A stretch of DNA of 64,000 bases from Dokdonella_A sp036518555 (lineage in GTDB: Bacteria; Pseudomonadota; Gammaproteobacteria; Xanthomonadales; Rhodanobacteraceae). The notes beneath the pieces were generated by a model. It was not told the DNA's origin, did not search any database, and saw nothing but the letters and a program-made list of their open reading frames with translations. Location of the stretch: the NCBI RefSeq assembly GCF_036518555.1, contig NZ_DATDMY010000003.1:7765-71764 (forward strand). Direction: 5' to 3'. This document shows positions 33,706 to 43,400 of the stretch, piece by piece. A program made the position numbers and the translations under genes. Position 1 is the first letter of the stretch. The number at the start of each line of letters is the position of its first letter.

Positions 33706-34575
33706 GTGCCGTCGCGCGTACTGTTCCACCTCGCCGCACGCGAGAAGATCCTGCGCGGGACCAGCCAGCTCGCCGACGCGGTTCGGGTCACCCTCGGGCC
33801 GAAGTCGAAGTCGGTGCTGATCCAGCAGAAATGGGGCGCGCCGATCGTCTGCAACGACGGCGTCACGATCGCGCGCGAACTCGACCTTGCCGATGCCGAG
33901 GAGCGCCTCGGCGCGCAGATGCTCAGGCAGGCGGCGGAGAAGACCGGCGAATCGGTCGGCGACGGTACCAGCACGTCCACCTTGCTCGCCCATGCGATCT
34001 TCGCGGACGGCCTGCGCAACGTGGTCGCCGGCGCGGCCGCAGTCGACATCAAGCGTGGCCTCGACCGGGCGACCGCCGCAGCGGTGGTCGCACTGAAGGC
34101 GATGGCGCGACCGGTGGGGACGCGCAAGGCGAGGGCGCAGGTCGCGTCGATGTCCGCGCACAACGACGCGGCCATCGGCGAACTCGTCGCCGCCGCGATG
34201 GAGCGGATCGGCGACTCCGGCGTCATCACGGTCGAGGAATCGAAGACGACCGATACCGTGCTGGACGTCGTGGAGGGGTTGCAGTTCGACCGCGGCTACA
34301 CGTCGCCGTACTTCGTGACCCATCCGGACAAGATGGAGGCCGTGCTCGAGGACGCGCTCGTGCTCCTGTGCGACCAGCGCATCGGCGCGCTCCACGACAT
34401 CGTGCCGATCCTCGAGCAGGCGGCGAAGTCGGGCCATCCGATCCTCATCGTGGCCGAGGACGTCGAAGGCGAGGCGCTCGCGACCCTGATCGTCAACCAC
34501 CTGCGCGGCGTGCTCAAGAGCATCGCGGTGAAGTCGCCCGCATTCGGCGATCGGCGCAAGGCGATGCTCGAGGAC
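33706..34575 (+). pseudogene. groEL paralogue, 3' half missing
   Basis: About 290 codons of chaperonin 60 read from a GTG at 33706: LADAVRVTLGPKSKSVLIQ, GDGTSTSTLLA, DVVEGLQFDRGY, ILIVAEDVEGEALATLIVNHL and AFGDRRKAMLED. Homology stops at 34575, where normal GroEL continues for another 250 residues (rest of apical, intermediate and C-terminal equatorial domains). The frame continues to 34995 but as antisense of a CBS gene and FtsH, not chaperonin. It cannot make a working ring. The upstream genes are intact and the FNR-like promoter still drives it. Confidence 0.85.
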
Positions 34576-34702
34576 CGTTCGTGCGCTCCATCACCACGAG
34601 CATGCCGACGTGGCGGCGACGCATCTCGCGTGCGGCTTCGCGCACCGAGACGTCCTCGAACACGCAGATCGCGTCGCTCGTGCACAGGTCCCGAACTCGC
34701 AT
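34574..34702 (-). pseudogene. CBS-domain protein, 3' end missing
   Basis: An intact start (GGAGG 5 bp before ATG 34702) leads into 43 codons of a CBS pair protein: MRVRDLCTSDAICVFEDVSV, REMRRRHVGMLVVMERTNG. The usual continuation (a second strand with a TDRD motif and the second CBS domain) is absent; at about 34576 the sequence becomes antisense groEL. The gene is convergent with groEL, and both lost their 3' ends at the same point. It sits 17 bp beyond the FtsH stop. Confidence 0.75.
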
Positions 34703-34718
34703 GTCGCCTCCGGAGGGC

Positions 34719-36566
34719 TCAGGTTTCGACGGGCAAGGCCGCCGCCGGCTGCGCCCGCGCGGCGAGCATGTCGACGAGCTCGTCGCCCGATAGGGTTTCG
34801 CGTTCGAGCAGGGCCGCGGCCGCGCGGTCGAGTACCGCCCGCTCGGCGGCCAGGATCGCTCGCGCGCGCTCGAACGCAGCGTCGAGCAGCTCGCGCACCG
34901 CGTCGTCGACGGTCGTCGCCGTCGCTTCGCCGTACAGGCGCGGTCGCCATGCGTCGGCCGGCTGGTCGAGCAGCGGGCTCGCGGTCGGCTCGTAGCTCAC
35001 GTGGCCGATCTGCGGCACCATGCCGTAGCGCAGGACCATGCTGCGGGCGATGCCGGTTGCCTTCGCGAGGTCGTCGGCGGCGCCGGTCGAGGTGTCGCCG
35101 AAGACGAGCGATTCCGCCGCGCGCCCCCCGAACAGGACGGCGAGGCGGTCGCCGAGTTCGCGGCACGACATCAGGAAGCGGTCTTCGGTCGGGCGCTGGA
35201 TCGTGTAACCGAGCGCCGCGATGCCGCGCGGGATGATCGAGACTTTTTGCACGCGGTCGGAGCCGGGCAGCGCGAGGGCCACGAGCGCATGGCCGATCTC
35301 GTGATACGCGATCGTGCGCCGCTCGCTCGCGGACAGGATGCGCGTCTTCTTCTCGAGCCCGGCGACGATGCGTTCGATCGCCTCGGCCAGGTCCCTCTGC
35401 TCCACTGCGACCGCATGGCGGCGCGTCGCGAGCAGCGCCGCCTCGTTGACGAGATTGGCGAGGTCGGCGCCGGTGAAGCCGGTCGTGAGCGCGGCGACGT
35501 CTTCCAGCGAGACGTCGCCGCCGAGCACGACCTTGCGTGCGTGCACGTGCAGGATCGCGAGGCGGCCCGTCTTGTCCGGTCGGTCGACGAGGATCTGGCG
35601 ATCGAAGCGGCCGGCCCGCAGCAGCGCCGGATCGAGGATCTCCGGACGGTTCGTCGCCGCGAGGAGCACGACACCGCTGCGCGTGTCGAACCCGTCGAGC
35701 TCGGAAAGCAACTGGTTGAGCGTCTGCTCCTTCTCGTCCTGGCCGCCACTGATCGGCATGGCGCCGCGGGCGCGGCCGAGCGCGTCGAGTTCGTCGATGA
35801 AGATGATGCACGGGGCCTGCTCCCTCGCGCGCTCGAACAGGTCGCGTACGCGCGAGGCGCCGACGCCGACGAACAGTTCGACGAACTCCGAACCGTTGAT
35901 CGAGAGGAACGGCACGCCGGCTTCGCCCGCGACCGCGCGCGCGAGCAGCGTCTTGCCCGTACCCGGAGGCCCGACGAGCAACACGCCCTTGGGCACGTGC
36001 GCGCCGAGGCGCCCGTGGCCCTCGGGGTCGCGCAGGAACGCGATGACTTCCTGCAGTTCGACCTTCGCCTCGTCGACGCCGGCGACGTCGGCGAACGTCG
36101 TCGGGATCGACTTCTCGACGTAGACCTTCGCGTTGCTCTTGCCGATCGTCATGAGTCCGGAACCGCGCCCGCTTCCGAGCCGACTCGCGAGCAGCAGCCA
36201 GATGCCGACGAACACCAGCGGTGGCAGCAGCCAGCCGACGATGCCTTCGAGCCAGCCGGAGGACGCCTGTCCGCCGTAGCTGACGCCGGCCGCGGCGAGC
36301 TGCGCGGCGACGGCCGGGTCGACGCGGACGGTTTCGAAGCGACGCGGCCGCGCCGAGGCATCCTTCGCCTTGAAGGTGCCGTGGATCGCGTCGTCGCCGA
36401 CGACGACGTCTTCGATCTCGCCGGCCTTCAGCGCGGTTTCGAAGCGGCTGTAGGGAATCGTCTCGACGTCGACGAGCGATACCGCGTAACGCTCCACCGC
36501 GACGAGCACGGCCAATGCGAAGACGCCATACCAGATCGAGAATCGGAGCGGTCGCTTCATGCGCAT
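34719..36566 (-). CDS. ftsH: FtsH paralogue, membrane AAA+ zinc protease
   Basis: 615 aa. N-terminal transmembrane helix (IWYGVFALAVLVAVE), periplasmic part, second helix (WLLPPLVFVGIWLLLA), AAA module with Walker A GPPGTGKT, Walker B IIFIDELDALG and SRH NRPEILDPALLRAGRFDR, then protease HEIGH and the third zinc ligand in AADDLAKATG. This is likely an island copy in addition to the housekeeping ftsH. The ATG at 36566 is preferred because it is 62 bp from a TTGAT-N4-GTCAT half-conserved box, matching the spacing at other island promoters; an upstream ATG at 36668 would add non-family residues. Confidence 0.9.
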   Translation of the reverse strand: MRMKRPLRFSIWYGVFALAVLVAVERYAVSLVDVETIPYSRFETALKAGEIEDVVVGDDAIHGTFKAKDASARPRRFETVRVDPAVAAQLAAAGVSYGGQASSGWLEGIVGWLLPPLVFVGIWLLLASRLGSGRGSGLMTIGKSNAKVYVEKSIPTTFADVAGVDEAKVELQEVIAFLRDPEGHGRLGAHVPKGVLLVGPPGTGKTLLARAVAGEAGVPFLSINGSEFVELFVGVGASRVRDLFERAREQAPCIIFIDELDALGRARGAMPISGGQDEKEQTLNQLLSELDGFDTRSGVVLLAATNRPEILDPALLRAGRFDRQILVDRPDKTGRLAILHVHARKVVLGGDVSLEDVAALTTGFTGADLANLVNEAALLATRRHAVAVEQRDLAEAIERIVAGLEKKTRILSASERRTIAYHEIGHALVALALPGSDRVQKVSIIPRGIAALGYTIQRPTEDRFLMSCRELGDRLAVLFGGRAAESLVFGDTSTGAADDLAKATGIARSMVLRYGMVPQIGHVSYEPTASPLLDQPADAWRPRLYGEATATTVDDAVRELLDAAFERARAILAAERAVLDRAAAALLERETLSGDELVDMLAARAQPAAALPVET

Positions 36567-36621
36567 CCGGGACGCGTACGGTGGCCTCGACGGAGCATCC
36601 CGCAATCCCGTTCGCGCCGGA

Positions 36622-36635
36622 TTGATCTGCGTCAT
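36622..36635. promoter_or_regulatory. degenerate FNR-like box upstream of ftsH
   Basis: TTGATCTGCGTCAT, two mismatches to a perfect palindrome. Centre 62.5 bp before the ftsH ATG, the same spacing as the strong boxes. Confidence 0.45.
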
Positions 36636-36706
36636 CCGCACGATCGATTCGAAGCCGGCATGCATCACGCCACGTGCGACGCACGTGCTGCGCGCGGTCG
36701 GGTCAA

Positions 36707-36720
36707 TTGACGTGCATCAA
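36707..36720. promoter_or_regulatory. FNR-like box upstream of secreted protein gene
   Basis: TTGACGTGCATCAA. Centre 58.5 bp before the ATG at 36772; it could also act on the divergent ftsH. GTAGAGT lies about 22 bp downstream as a -10. Confidence 0.7.
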
Positions 36721-36771
36721 GGCGCGGTCGAGCGTCGCGCGTAGAGTCGACTTGCCGGCCCGGAGACGTGC

Positions 36772-37221
36772 ATGAAGGCGACAGGTTCGATGCAGCTCGC
36801 ATTCGCGCTCGCGTCCTGCGCGCCGATGACGGCGCATTGCGCCGATCTCGGTTGCCACCTCAGCTTCACGACCACGGCATGGTCCGCGCTGTACTCGAGC
36901 GCGCAGGGCGAAGGCATCGTGTTCTGCGACGACGGCTCGGCGATGCGCGTGGACATCGTCGAGGGCGGGCTCGGCCTCGCGGCCGGACGGTGGGCGATCA
37001 CGGATGGGAGGGGTGCCTTCTCCGGCGTCCAAGGCATCGACGAAGTCGTCGGCGAATACGTCGCGGTGAGTGCGAACGTCGGCCTGATCAAGGCCGCCAC
37101 CGTGCATGTTTTGGCCAAGGGCGGGATCTCGCTCGCGCTTGCCGGGCAGGGCGCGGGCTTCGACATCGGCCTGTGCATCGGCCGCTTCGAAGTCCGCAAG
37201 TCGGCCCAAGGGCGGAGGTAG
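36772..37221 (+). CDS. secreted glycine-rich protein of unknown function
   Basis: 149 aa. Signal-like start (MQLAFALASCAPMTAHC), a mature part with GEGIVFCDDGSAMRVDIVEGG and repeated glycine-rich beta segments (VSANVGLIKAATVHVLAKGG, GAGFDIGLCIGRFEV). Six Cys in all. No domain recognised; the pattern is loosely like secreted DUF992-type proteins, but this is not a firm match. It has its own FNR-like box and is separated from the convergent ArsR gene by 63 bp. Confidence 0.6.
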   Translation: MKATGSMQLAFALASCAPMTAHCADLGCHLSFTTTAWSALYSSAQGEGIVFCDDGSAMRVDIVEGGLGLAAGRWAITDGRGAFSGVQGIDEVVGEYVAVSANVGLIKAATVHVLAKGGISLALAGQGAGFDIGLCIGRFEVRKSAQGRR

Positions 37222-37284
37222 CACATGCCGCCCGATCTCACCGCGCCCGAGCACGAACGAGCGTGCGCCGCTGTCGCGGTTGCG

Positions 37285-37626
37285 TCAGGTGCAATCGCGC
37301 CCACCGCCGCAGTAGATGTCGTGCAGCACGCGCACGATGCGTTTCGCCGGGCCGGGCGCGAGAGCGTAGTAGATCGTCTGCGCATCGCGCCGCGTGACGA
37401 CGAGTTCCTCCTCGCGCAGCACCGCGAGATGTTGCGACAGCGCGGGCTGGCTGAGGTCGAGGTTCGCATTGATCTGCGACACGGAACGTTCCCCGCCGGC
37501 GAGCAGGCAAAGGATCATCAGGCGGCTCTCGTTGCCGAGCGCCCTGAGCAGCCGGCTGGCGTCACCGGCGTGGGCGCGCATGCGTTCAGGGTCGAGCACG
37601 GATCTCGGCGTTCGTGGGCGGCTCAT
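37285..37626 (-). CDS. ArsR-family persulfide-sensing repressor (BigR/SqrR type)
   Basis: 113 aa winged helix. SRLMILCLLAGGERSVSQIN and SQPALSQHLAVLREEELVVT form the DNA-binding helices, RRDAQTIYYAL the wing. C40 and C106 (YCGGG) correspond to the redox Cys pair of SqrR (C41/C107) and BigR (C42/C108) that form a polysulfide bridge with reactive sulfur; metal-site residues of true ArsR/SmtB are absent. AAGGAG lies 6 bp before the ATG. It is divergent from sulfide:quinone oxidoreductase across an AT-rich operator, so it should derepress that operon on sulfide or persulfide. Confidence 0.88.
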   Translation of the reverse strand: MSRPRTPRSVLDPERMRAHAGDASRLLRALGNESRLMILCLLAGGERSVSQINANLDLSQPALSQHLAVLREEELVVTRRDAQTIYYALAPGPAKRIVRVLHDIYCGGGRDCT

Positions 37627-37705
37627 CGAAATCTCCTTGCACCAAAGCGTGGGTACCGATGCGGCAGGCCGGCGGCGTGCGTCCGCCGATGCGCACCCGC
37701 GCTAC

Positions 37706-37747
37706 AATATAAGTTGACGTGCATATAAAGAACACCTAATATATTGC
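37706..37747. promoter_or_regulatory. AT-rich operator/promoter between bigR-like and sqr genes
   Basis: A markedly AT-rich stretch in GC-rich DNA, with CAATATAAGTTGACGTGCAT and AACACCTAATATATT halves. TTGACGTGCATATA (37714-37727) is nearly the FNR-like box of 36707. BigR-family operators are AT-rich palindromes over the -10, so repressor binding here is likely. Confidence 0.6.
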
Positions 37748-37770
37748 CACGAAAGCGGGTGAGGTGGAAC

Positions 37771-39057
37771 ATGGCCAGGATCATCGTCGTCGGCGCGGGT
37801 TTGGCGGGCATGAGCGCCGCCTACGAACTGCGCGAGGTGCTCGGGTCCTCGCACGAGGTCACGCTCGTCGGGCAAGGAGACACCTTCGCGTTCACGCCGT
37901 CCAACCCGTGGCTGGCGATCGGCTGGCGCAGGCCGGAGGACATCACGCTCCCGGTCGCACCGCACGTCGCGCGGCGCGGCATCGCGTTCCGCGGCGACGG
38001 CGTCGCACGGATCCTCGCGCAGGAGCACGTCGTCGTGACCGGCGACGGGACGCGCCTTCCGTACGACTACCTCGTCCTGTGCACCGGGCCTCAGCTCGCG
38101 TTCGACGAGATACCGGGCCTCGGCCCCGACGGGCGGACGCAGTCGGTCTGCACGGCCGCGCACGCGCAAGGGGCCTGGCAAGCCTATGAGGCCTTCCTCG
38201 CCGATCCCGGGCCGGTGGTCGTCGGCGCCGCGCAGGGCGCGAGCTGCTTCGGCCCCGCCTACGAGTTCGCGATGATCCTCGATGCGGACCTGCGCAAGCG
38301 CCGCCTGCGCGACCGCGTCCCGATGACGTTCGTGACCTCCGAGCCCTACCTCGGCCATCTCGGCCTCGGCGGCGTCGGCGACTCCAAGTCGCTGATGGAA
38401 TCGGAGTTCCGCAAGCGCCACATCAAATGGATCGAGAACGCGCGCATCACGGGCGCCCGCGAAGCAGGGCTCGACGTCGAGCAGCTCGACGCGCACGGGC
38501 GCGTCGCGGCGACGACCGTGCTGCCGTTCCGCTATGCGATGGTGCTGCCGTCGTTCCGCGGCGTACCCGCGGTCGCGGCCGTGGAATCGCTGTGCAACCC
38601 GCGCGGCTTCGTCATCGTCGATGCACACCAGCGCAGCCCGGCCTATCCGCGCATCTTCGCCGCGGGCGTCTGCGTCGCCATACCGCCCGTGGAGGCGACC
38701 GCGGTGCCGACCGGCGCGCCGAAGACGGGCTTCATGATCGAATCGATGGTCAGCACGATCGTGCGCAACATCGATGCCGAGCTCAAGGGCGAGGCGCCCG
38801 AATACGAGGGCACGTGGAACGCCGTCTGCCTCGCCGACATGGGCGACACCGGCGTCGCGTTCGTCGCGCTGCCGCAGATCCCGCCGCGCAACGTGACCTG
38901 GACGGCGAGCGGCAAGTGGGTGCACCTGGCCAAGGTCGGCTTCGAGAAGTACTTCCTGCACAAGATGCGCAGCGGCGTCTCCGAGCCGATCTACGAGAAG
39001 TACATCCTCTCCGCGCTCGGCATCGAGCGCCTGAAGGAGCGCCGCGCTCACGAGTAG
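37771..39057 (+). CDS. sqr: sulfide:quinone oxidoreductase
   Basis: 428 aa. FAD fold MARIIVVGAGLAGMSAAYEL and a complete catalytic Cys set: C127 (SVCTAAHA), C159 (QGASCFGPAYEF) and C353 (NAVCLADMGD), matching C128/C160/C356 of the Acidithiobacillus enzyme. Quinone-site segments TGAPKTGFMIESMV and FVALPQIPPRN are present. It oxidises sulfide to sulfane sulfur and passes electrons to quinone at the inner membrane. GAGG is 6 bp before the ATG at 37771; an in-frame TTG at 37744 is unlikely. It heads the operon with DUF2892, the RND pump and a second flavoprotein, under the BigR-like repressor. Confidence 0.93.
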   Translation: MARIIVVGAGLAGMSAAYELREVLGSSHEVTLVGQGDTFAFTPSNPWLAIGWRRPEDITLPVAPHVARRGIAFRGDGVARILAQEHVVVTGDGTRLPYDYLVLCTGPQLAFDEIPGLGPDGRTQSVCTAAHAQGAWQAYEAFLADPGPVVVGAAQGASCFGPAYEFAMILDADLRKRRLRDRVPMTFVTSEPYLGHLGLGGVGDSKSLMESEFRKRHIKWIENARITGAREAGLDVEQLDAHGRVAATTVLPFRYAMVLPSFRGVPAVAAVESLCNPRGFVIVDAHQRSPAYPRIFAAGVCVAIPPVEATAVPTGAPKTGFMIESMVSTIVRNIDAELKGEAPEYEGTWNAVCLADMGDTGVAFVALPQIPPRNVTWTASGKWVHLAKVGFEKYFLHKMRSGVSEPIYEKYILSALGIERLKERRAHE

Positions 39058-39123
39058 GCGTCGAACGTCCCGCGCCGGCGGCGCGGGGCGCGGATTTTCC
39101 CCTCTTTCGAAGGAGTCTTCACC

Positions 39124-39330
39124 ATGAACCTCGACCGTGCGGTGATGGCATTCGCGGGCGTGATGGTCCTCGTCAGCGTGCTGCTTGCGTATTACGTCTC
39201 CCCCTGGTGGCTGCTGCTGACGGTGTTCGTCGGGCTCAACCTCATCCAGGCGAGCATCACGGGCTTCTGCCCGGCCGCGATCGTGTTCCGGAAATTCGGC
39301 GTGCGCGGAGGCGGTTGTGCGTTCAAGTAG
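39124..39330 (+). CDS. DUF2892 small inner-membrane protein
   Basis: 68 aa, two hydrophobic helices (FAGVMVLVSVLLAYYVS, WLLLTVFVGLNLIQASI) and the FCPAA motif with a Cys, the YgaP C-terminal transmembrane domain. Such proteins accompany BigR, sqr and rhodanese genes. No rhodanese domain is fused. Its last 14 bp overlap the HlyD gene start. Confidence 0.9.
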   Translation: MNLDRAVMAFAGVMVLVSVLLAYYVSPWWLLLTVFVGLNLIQASITGFCPAAIVFRKFGVRGGGCAFK

Positions 39331-40408
39331 TCGATGGCTGCCGCTCGCGGCCGCGGCGGCACTCGCCGCGTGCAGCGGCGAGCGGGCGACCAGTCAGCTG
39401 CCGCCGTTGCCCGATCTGCCGATCCTCGAAGTGACGCCTGCGGGCGCTTCGCGGGGGCAGGGCTGGGATGGCGTCGTCGAAGCGATGCGGCGCGCCGACC
39501 TCAGCGCGCAGACCGCCGGCACCGTCGACGCGGTCGAGGTCGACGTGAACGATCGCGTCGACGCCGCAGCGGTGCTGGTGCGCATCAGCGCAGTCGAGCA
39601 GGATGCCGTCGCGAACACGGCGCGCGCGCAGCTGCGCGCGGCCGAAGCGTCGGCCGTCGTGGCCGAGCAGAACTTTCGCCGCTTCTCGACGCTGTCCGAT
39701 GCCCGGTACGGGTCGCGCGCGCAACTCGACCAGGCCCGCGCCGAGCGCGACGCCGCGGTCGCCGCGCGCGACGCGGCACGCGCACGCCTGGCGCAGGCGG
39801 CGCAGCAGGCCGGGTACACCGTCGTGCGCGCGCCGTTCGCGGGCGTGGTCGCGCGCCGCGACGTCGAGCCCGGTGAAACGGTGGCGCCCGGTCAGCCGCT
39901 GCTCTCGGTCTACGCACCGCACGATCTCCGCATCGAGGTGTCGGTGCCGCAGACGCGCGCGGAGGCGATCCGGCGCGATCCGCGCGCGCGCGTTCGATTG
40001 CCCGACGGGCGCGAACTGGCGCCGACGCAGGTCGTCGTGTTCCCGGCCGCCGACGACCTCAGCCATAGCGTGGTCGTGCGACTCGCGTTGCCCGCGACGG
40101 CGGCGCCGCCTGCACCCGGCACGACCGCCAAGGTCGTGTTCGATGCCGCGGCCCCGGAAGGTGAAGCGGAGGCGCAGCCGGTGAGCATTCCGCGTGCGTC
40201 CGTCGCCCAGCGCGGAGAGCTCAGCGCTGTCTACGTCAGGCAGGGCGATCGGATCCTGCTTCGCCAGGTGCGCCTCGGAGCGCACCACGGCGACGACGTC
40301 GACGTGATCAGCGGGTTGCGCGCGGGCGACGCGATCGTGCGCGATCCCGTCGCTGCCGTGCAGGCCCTCGCTGCCCAGCGACGCGCGGTGGGTGCGGCGC
40401 ATGAGTGA
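39317..40408 (+). CDS. RND efflux periplasmic adaptor (lipoprotein)
   Basis: 363 aa from a GTG at 39317. Lipobox LAAC at about residue 19, lipoyl/barrel-sandwich halves around LSAQTAGTVDAVEVDVNDRV and VVRAPFAGVVARRDVEPGE, an alpha-hairpin of Ala/Arg-rich coiled coil between them, then beta-barrel and proximal domains. It overlaps DUF2892 by 14 bp and the pump by 8 bp (ATGAGTGA), so it is a tight operon. Adaptor for the following transporter. Confidence 0.9.
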   Translation: MRSSSRWLPLAAAAALAACSGERATSQLPPLPDLPILEVTPAGASRGQGWDGVVEAMRRADLSAQTAGTVDAVEVDVNDRVDAAAVLVRISAVEQDAVANTARAQLRAAEASAVVAEQNFRRFSTLSDARYGSRAQLDQARAERDAAVAARDAARARLAQAAQQAGYTVVRAPFAGVVARRDVEPGETVAPGQPLLSVYAPHDLRIEVSVPQTRAEAIRRDPRARVRLPDGRELAPTQVVVFPAADDLSHSVVVRLALPATAAPPAPGTTAKVVFDAAAPEGEAEAQPVSIPRASVAQRGELSAVYVRQGDRILLRQVRLGAHHGDDVDVISGLRAGDAIVRDPVAAVQALAAQRRAVGAAHE

Positions 40409-43400
40409 GGTCGTGCATACGCGCTTCGGCCTCGCGGGCCGGCTCGCCGCGGCATTCCAGTCCAATCCGCTCACGCCGATCCTCGCGATCACGGGGCTCC
40501 TGCTCGGCCTGCTCGCGGTCGCGATCACGCCGCGGGAGGAAGAGCCGCAGATCGACGTGACGATGGCGAACGTGATCGTGCCGTTCGAGGGCGCGGCGTC
40601 GCGCGACGTCGAACAACTGGTGTCGACGCCGCTGGAGCAGAAGCTGTCGGAGATCGAGGGCGTCAAGCACGTCTACTCGATCAGCCGCCCGGGCGCGGCG
40701 GTGGTGACGGTCGAGTTCGAAGTCGGCGTGGATCGCCAGGCGGCGCTCGTGCGCCTGTACAACCAGGTGTTCTCGAACCAGGACGGGTTGCCGCGCGATG
40801 CCGGCGTCGGCACGCCGCTGGTCAAGCCGAAAGGCATCGACGACGTGCCGATCATGGCGCTCACGCTGTGGAGCGACGATGCGTCGACGGACGCGGGCCG
40901 GCTCGCGGACGTCGCGCATACGCTCGAAGCGGAACTCAAGCGCGTCCCGGGCACGCGCGACGTGTACACGATCGGCGCGCCGGACCGCACCGTGCTCGTG
41001 ACCCTCGACGTCGCGAAGCTCGCCGCGTATCGCCTCGCGCCGGGCGACCTGGTGGCGGCTCTGCAAGCCGCGAATGTCGTGCACCAGCCCGGCGAACGCG
41101 TCGACGCGGCGGGCGCGGTGCCGGTGACGGCCGGCCGTTTCCTCGCCTCGTACGACGACGTCGCATCGCTCGTGATCGGTAGCGCGGGCGGCAAGCCGCT
41201 GCTGCTTTCGGACGTCGCGACCGTGGAAGCGAAGGGCGACCTGCCCACGCGTTACGCGTGGTACGGCGCGCCGCCCGGGCGAGCCGGTCCGGCGGCGGGC
41301 ATCGCGCCGGCCGTGACCATCGCCGTGGCGAAGAAGCCCGGCAGCAACGCGTCCGACATCACGACCGCGATCGCCGCGCGCATCGGTGAACTCCGCGGCG
41401 AGATGATCCCGGACGGCGTCCATGTCGCGGTGACGCGCGACTACGGGCGCACCGCCGCGGACAAGGCGCGGAAGCTGATCCAGAAGCTGCTCTTCGCGAC
41501 CGCGTCGGTGGTCGCGCTGATCCTGTTCTCCCTCGGCTGGCGCGAAGCGATCGTCGTCGGCAGCGCCGTGGTGCTGACGCTCGCAGTCACGTTGTTCGCC
41601 TCGCATGCGATGGGCTTCACGCTCAACCGCGTGTCGCTGTTCGCGCTGATCTTTTCGATCGGCATCCTCGTCGACGACGCCGTCGTCGTCGTCGAGAACA
41701 TCCATCGGCATCTCGCCATGCCGGGTGACGACGGGCGACCTCGCCGGCTCCTCGACGTGATTCCGCGGGCCGTCGACGAGGTCGGCGGACCGACCATCCT
41801 GGCGACGTTCACCGTGATCGCGGCGTTGATGCCGATGGCGTTCGTCTCCGGGCTGATGGGGCCGTACATGCGGCCGATCCCGGTCAATGCATCCGCGGGC
41901 ATGCTGCTGTCGCTCGCGATCGCATTGACGGTCACGCCGTGGCTGTCGCTGAAGCTGCTGCGGCGCCACGGCGATGCCGACACGGAGTGGCCCGACGATG
42001 CGCCGCGGCGGGGGAGGCTGCATCGGGTGTTCTCGCGCGTGATGCTGCCGTTCCTCGCCGGAGAGCATGCCGGTCGCAAGCGCGTCGCGCTGCTCGGCTC
42101 GATGGTCGCTCTCGTGGTGCTGGCGGCATCGCTCGTCGCGGTCGAGTGGGTCGTGCTGAAGATGCTTCCGTTCGACAACAAGTCGGAAGTGCAGGTCGTC
42201 GTCGACATGCCCGAGGGGAGCTCGCTCGAACGAACCGATGCGCTGCTGAAGGAACTCGCCGCCGAGGTCGACACGATCCCGGAAGTGCTCGACTACCAGG
42301 GCTACGCGGGCACCGCGGCGCCGATCAACTTCAACGGACTCGTGCGGCAGTATTACCTGCGCAGCGGCAGCAACGTCGGGGACCTGCAGGTCGACCTCGT
42401 CGACAAGCACCTTCGGTCGCGCCAGAGCCACGCGATCGCGCGCGCAATGCGTCCCGCGCTCGCCGCGATCGGCGAGCGCTACGGCGCGTCGGTGAAGGTG
42501 GTCGAGGTGCCGCCGGGCCCGCCGGTGCTCGCGCCGCTGGTCGCCGAAGTGTACGGGCCGGACTACGCCGGCCAGCGGCGCATCGCGCGCGCGCTCGCGT
42601 CGGAACGGTTCGCACGCACCGAAGGCCTCGTCGACATCGACACGAGCGTCGAGAGCGACGCGCCGCGCGAGGTCTACGTGCTCGACCGCGAACGGGCCGC
42701 GCGCCTCGGCGTGACGCAAGCGGCCGCGTCGGACGCGCTCGCGCTCGCGGTCGCGGGCAAGGATGCGACGTTCATCCAGGACGGCCGGTCGAAGTACCCG
42801 CGCCCTGTCCGCCTGCGTCTGCCGGCCAGCGAACAATCCGCTTCATCGTCGCTGCTCGCGACGCGCGTCCGCGGCGAGGACGGTCGGCTCGTGCCTCTGT
42901 CGGAACTCGTGACCGTGCATCGCGACGCGTGGGATGGCGCGATCCACCACAAGGACGGCCTTGCGGTCGCGTACGTCACCGGCGACGAGGCCGGCAGACT
43001 CGACAGCCCGCTGTACGGGATGTTCGCCGTGGTCGGCGATCTGCGCCGTGCGCCGGTCGACGGCCAGCTGCTCGAGCAGACCTTCATCACCCAGCCCGAC
43101 GACGCGAGCCGGTACGCGATCAAATGGGACGGCGAATGGCAGATCACGTACGAAACGTTCCGCGACATGGGCATCGCCTATGCCGCGGGCATGGTGCTCA
43201 TCTACCTGCTCGTGGTCGCGCAGTTCCGCAGCTACGTCGTGCCGCTCGTGATCATGGCACCGATCCCGCTCACGGTCGTGGGCGTCCTGCCGGGGCACGC
43301 GTTGCTCGGTGCGCAGTTCACCGCGACGAGCATGATCGGCATGATCGCGCTCGCGGGCATCATCGTGCGCAACTCGATCCTGCTGGTGGATTTCATCGAC

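Noticed and set aside
34576..34995. Continuation of the groEL frame after the junction
   Set aside because: The residues are Arg/Ser-rich antisense of the CBS and FtsH genes, not chaperonin; not counted as protein.
37714..37727. TTGACGTGCATATA as a full FNR box
   Set aside because: The right half (ATATA) departs from ATCAA and lies in an AT-rich BigR-like operator, so it is described there rather than counted among the strong boxes.
40308..42836. An 842-codon minus-strand open frame under the RND pump
   Set aside because: His/Arg/Asp-rich shadow of the pump gene, with no start signal or motif.
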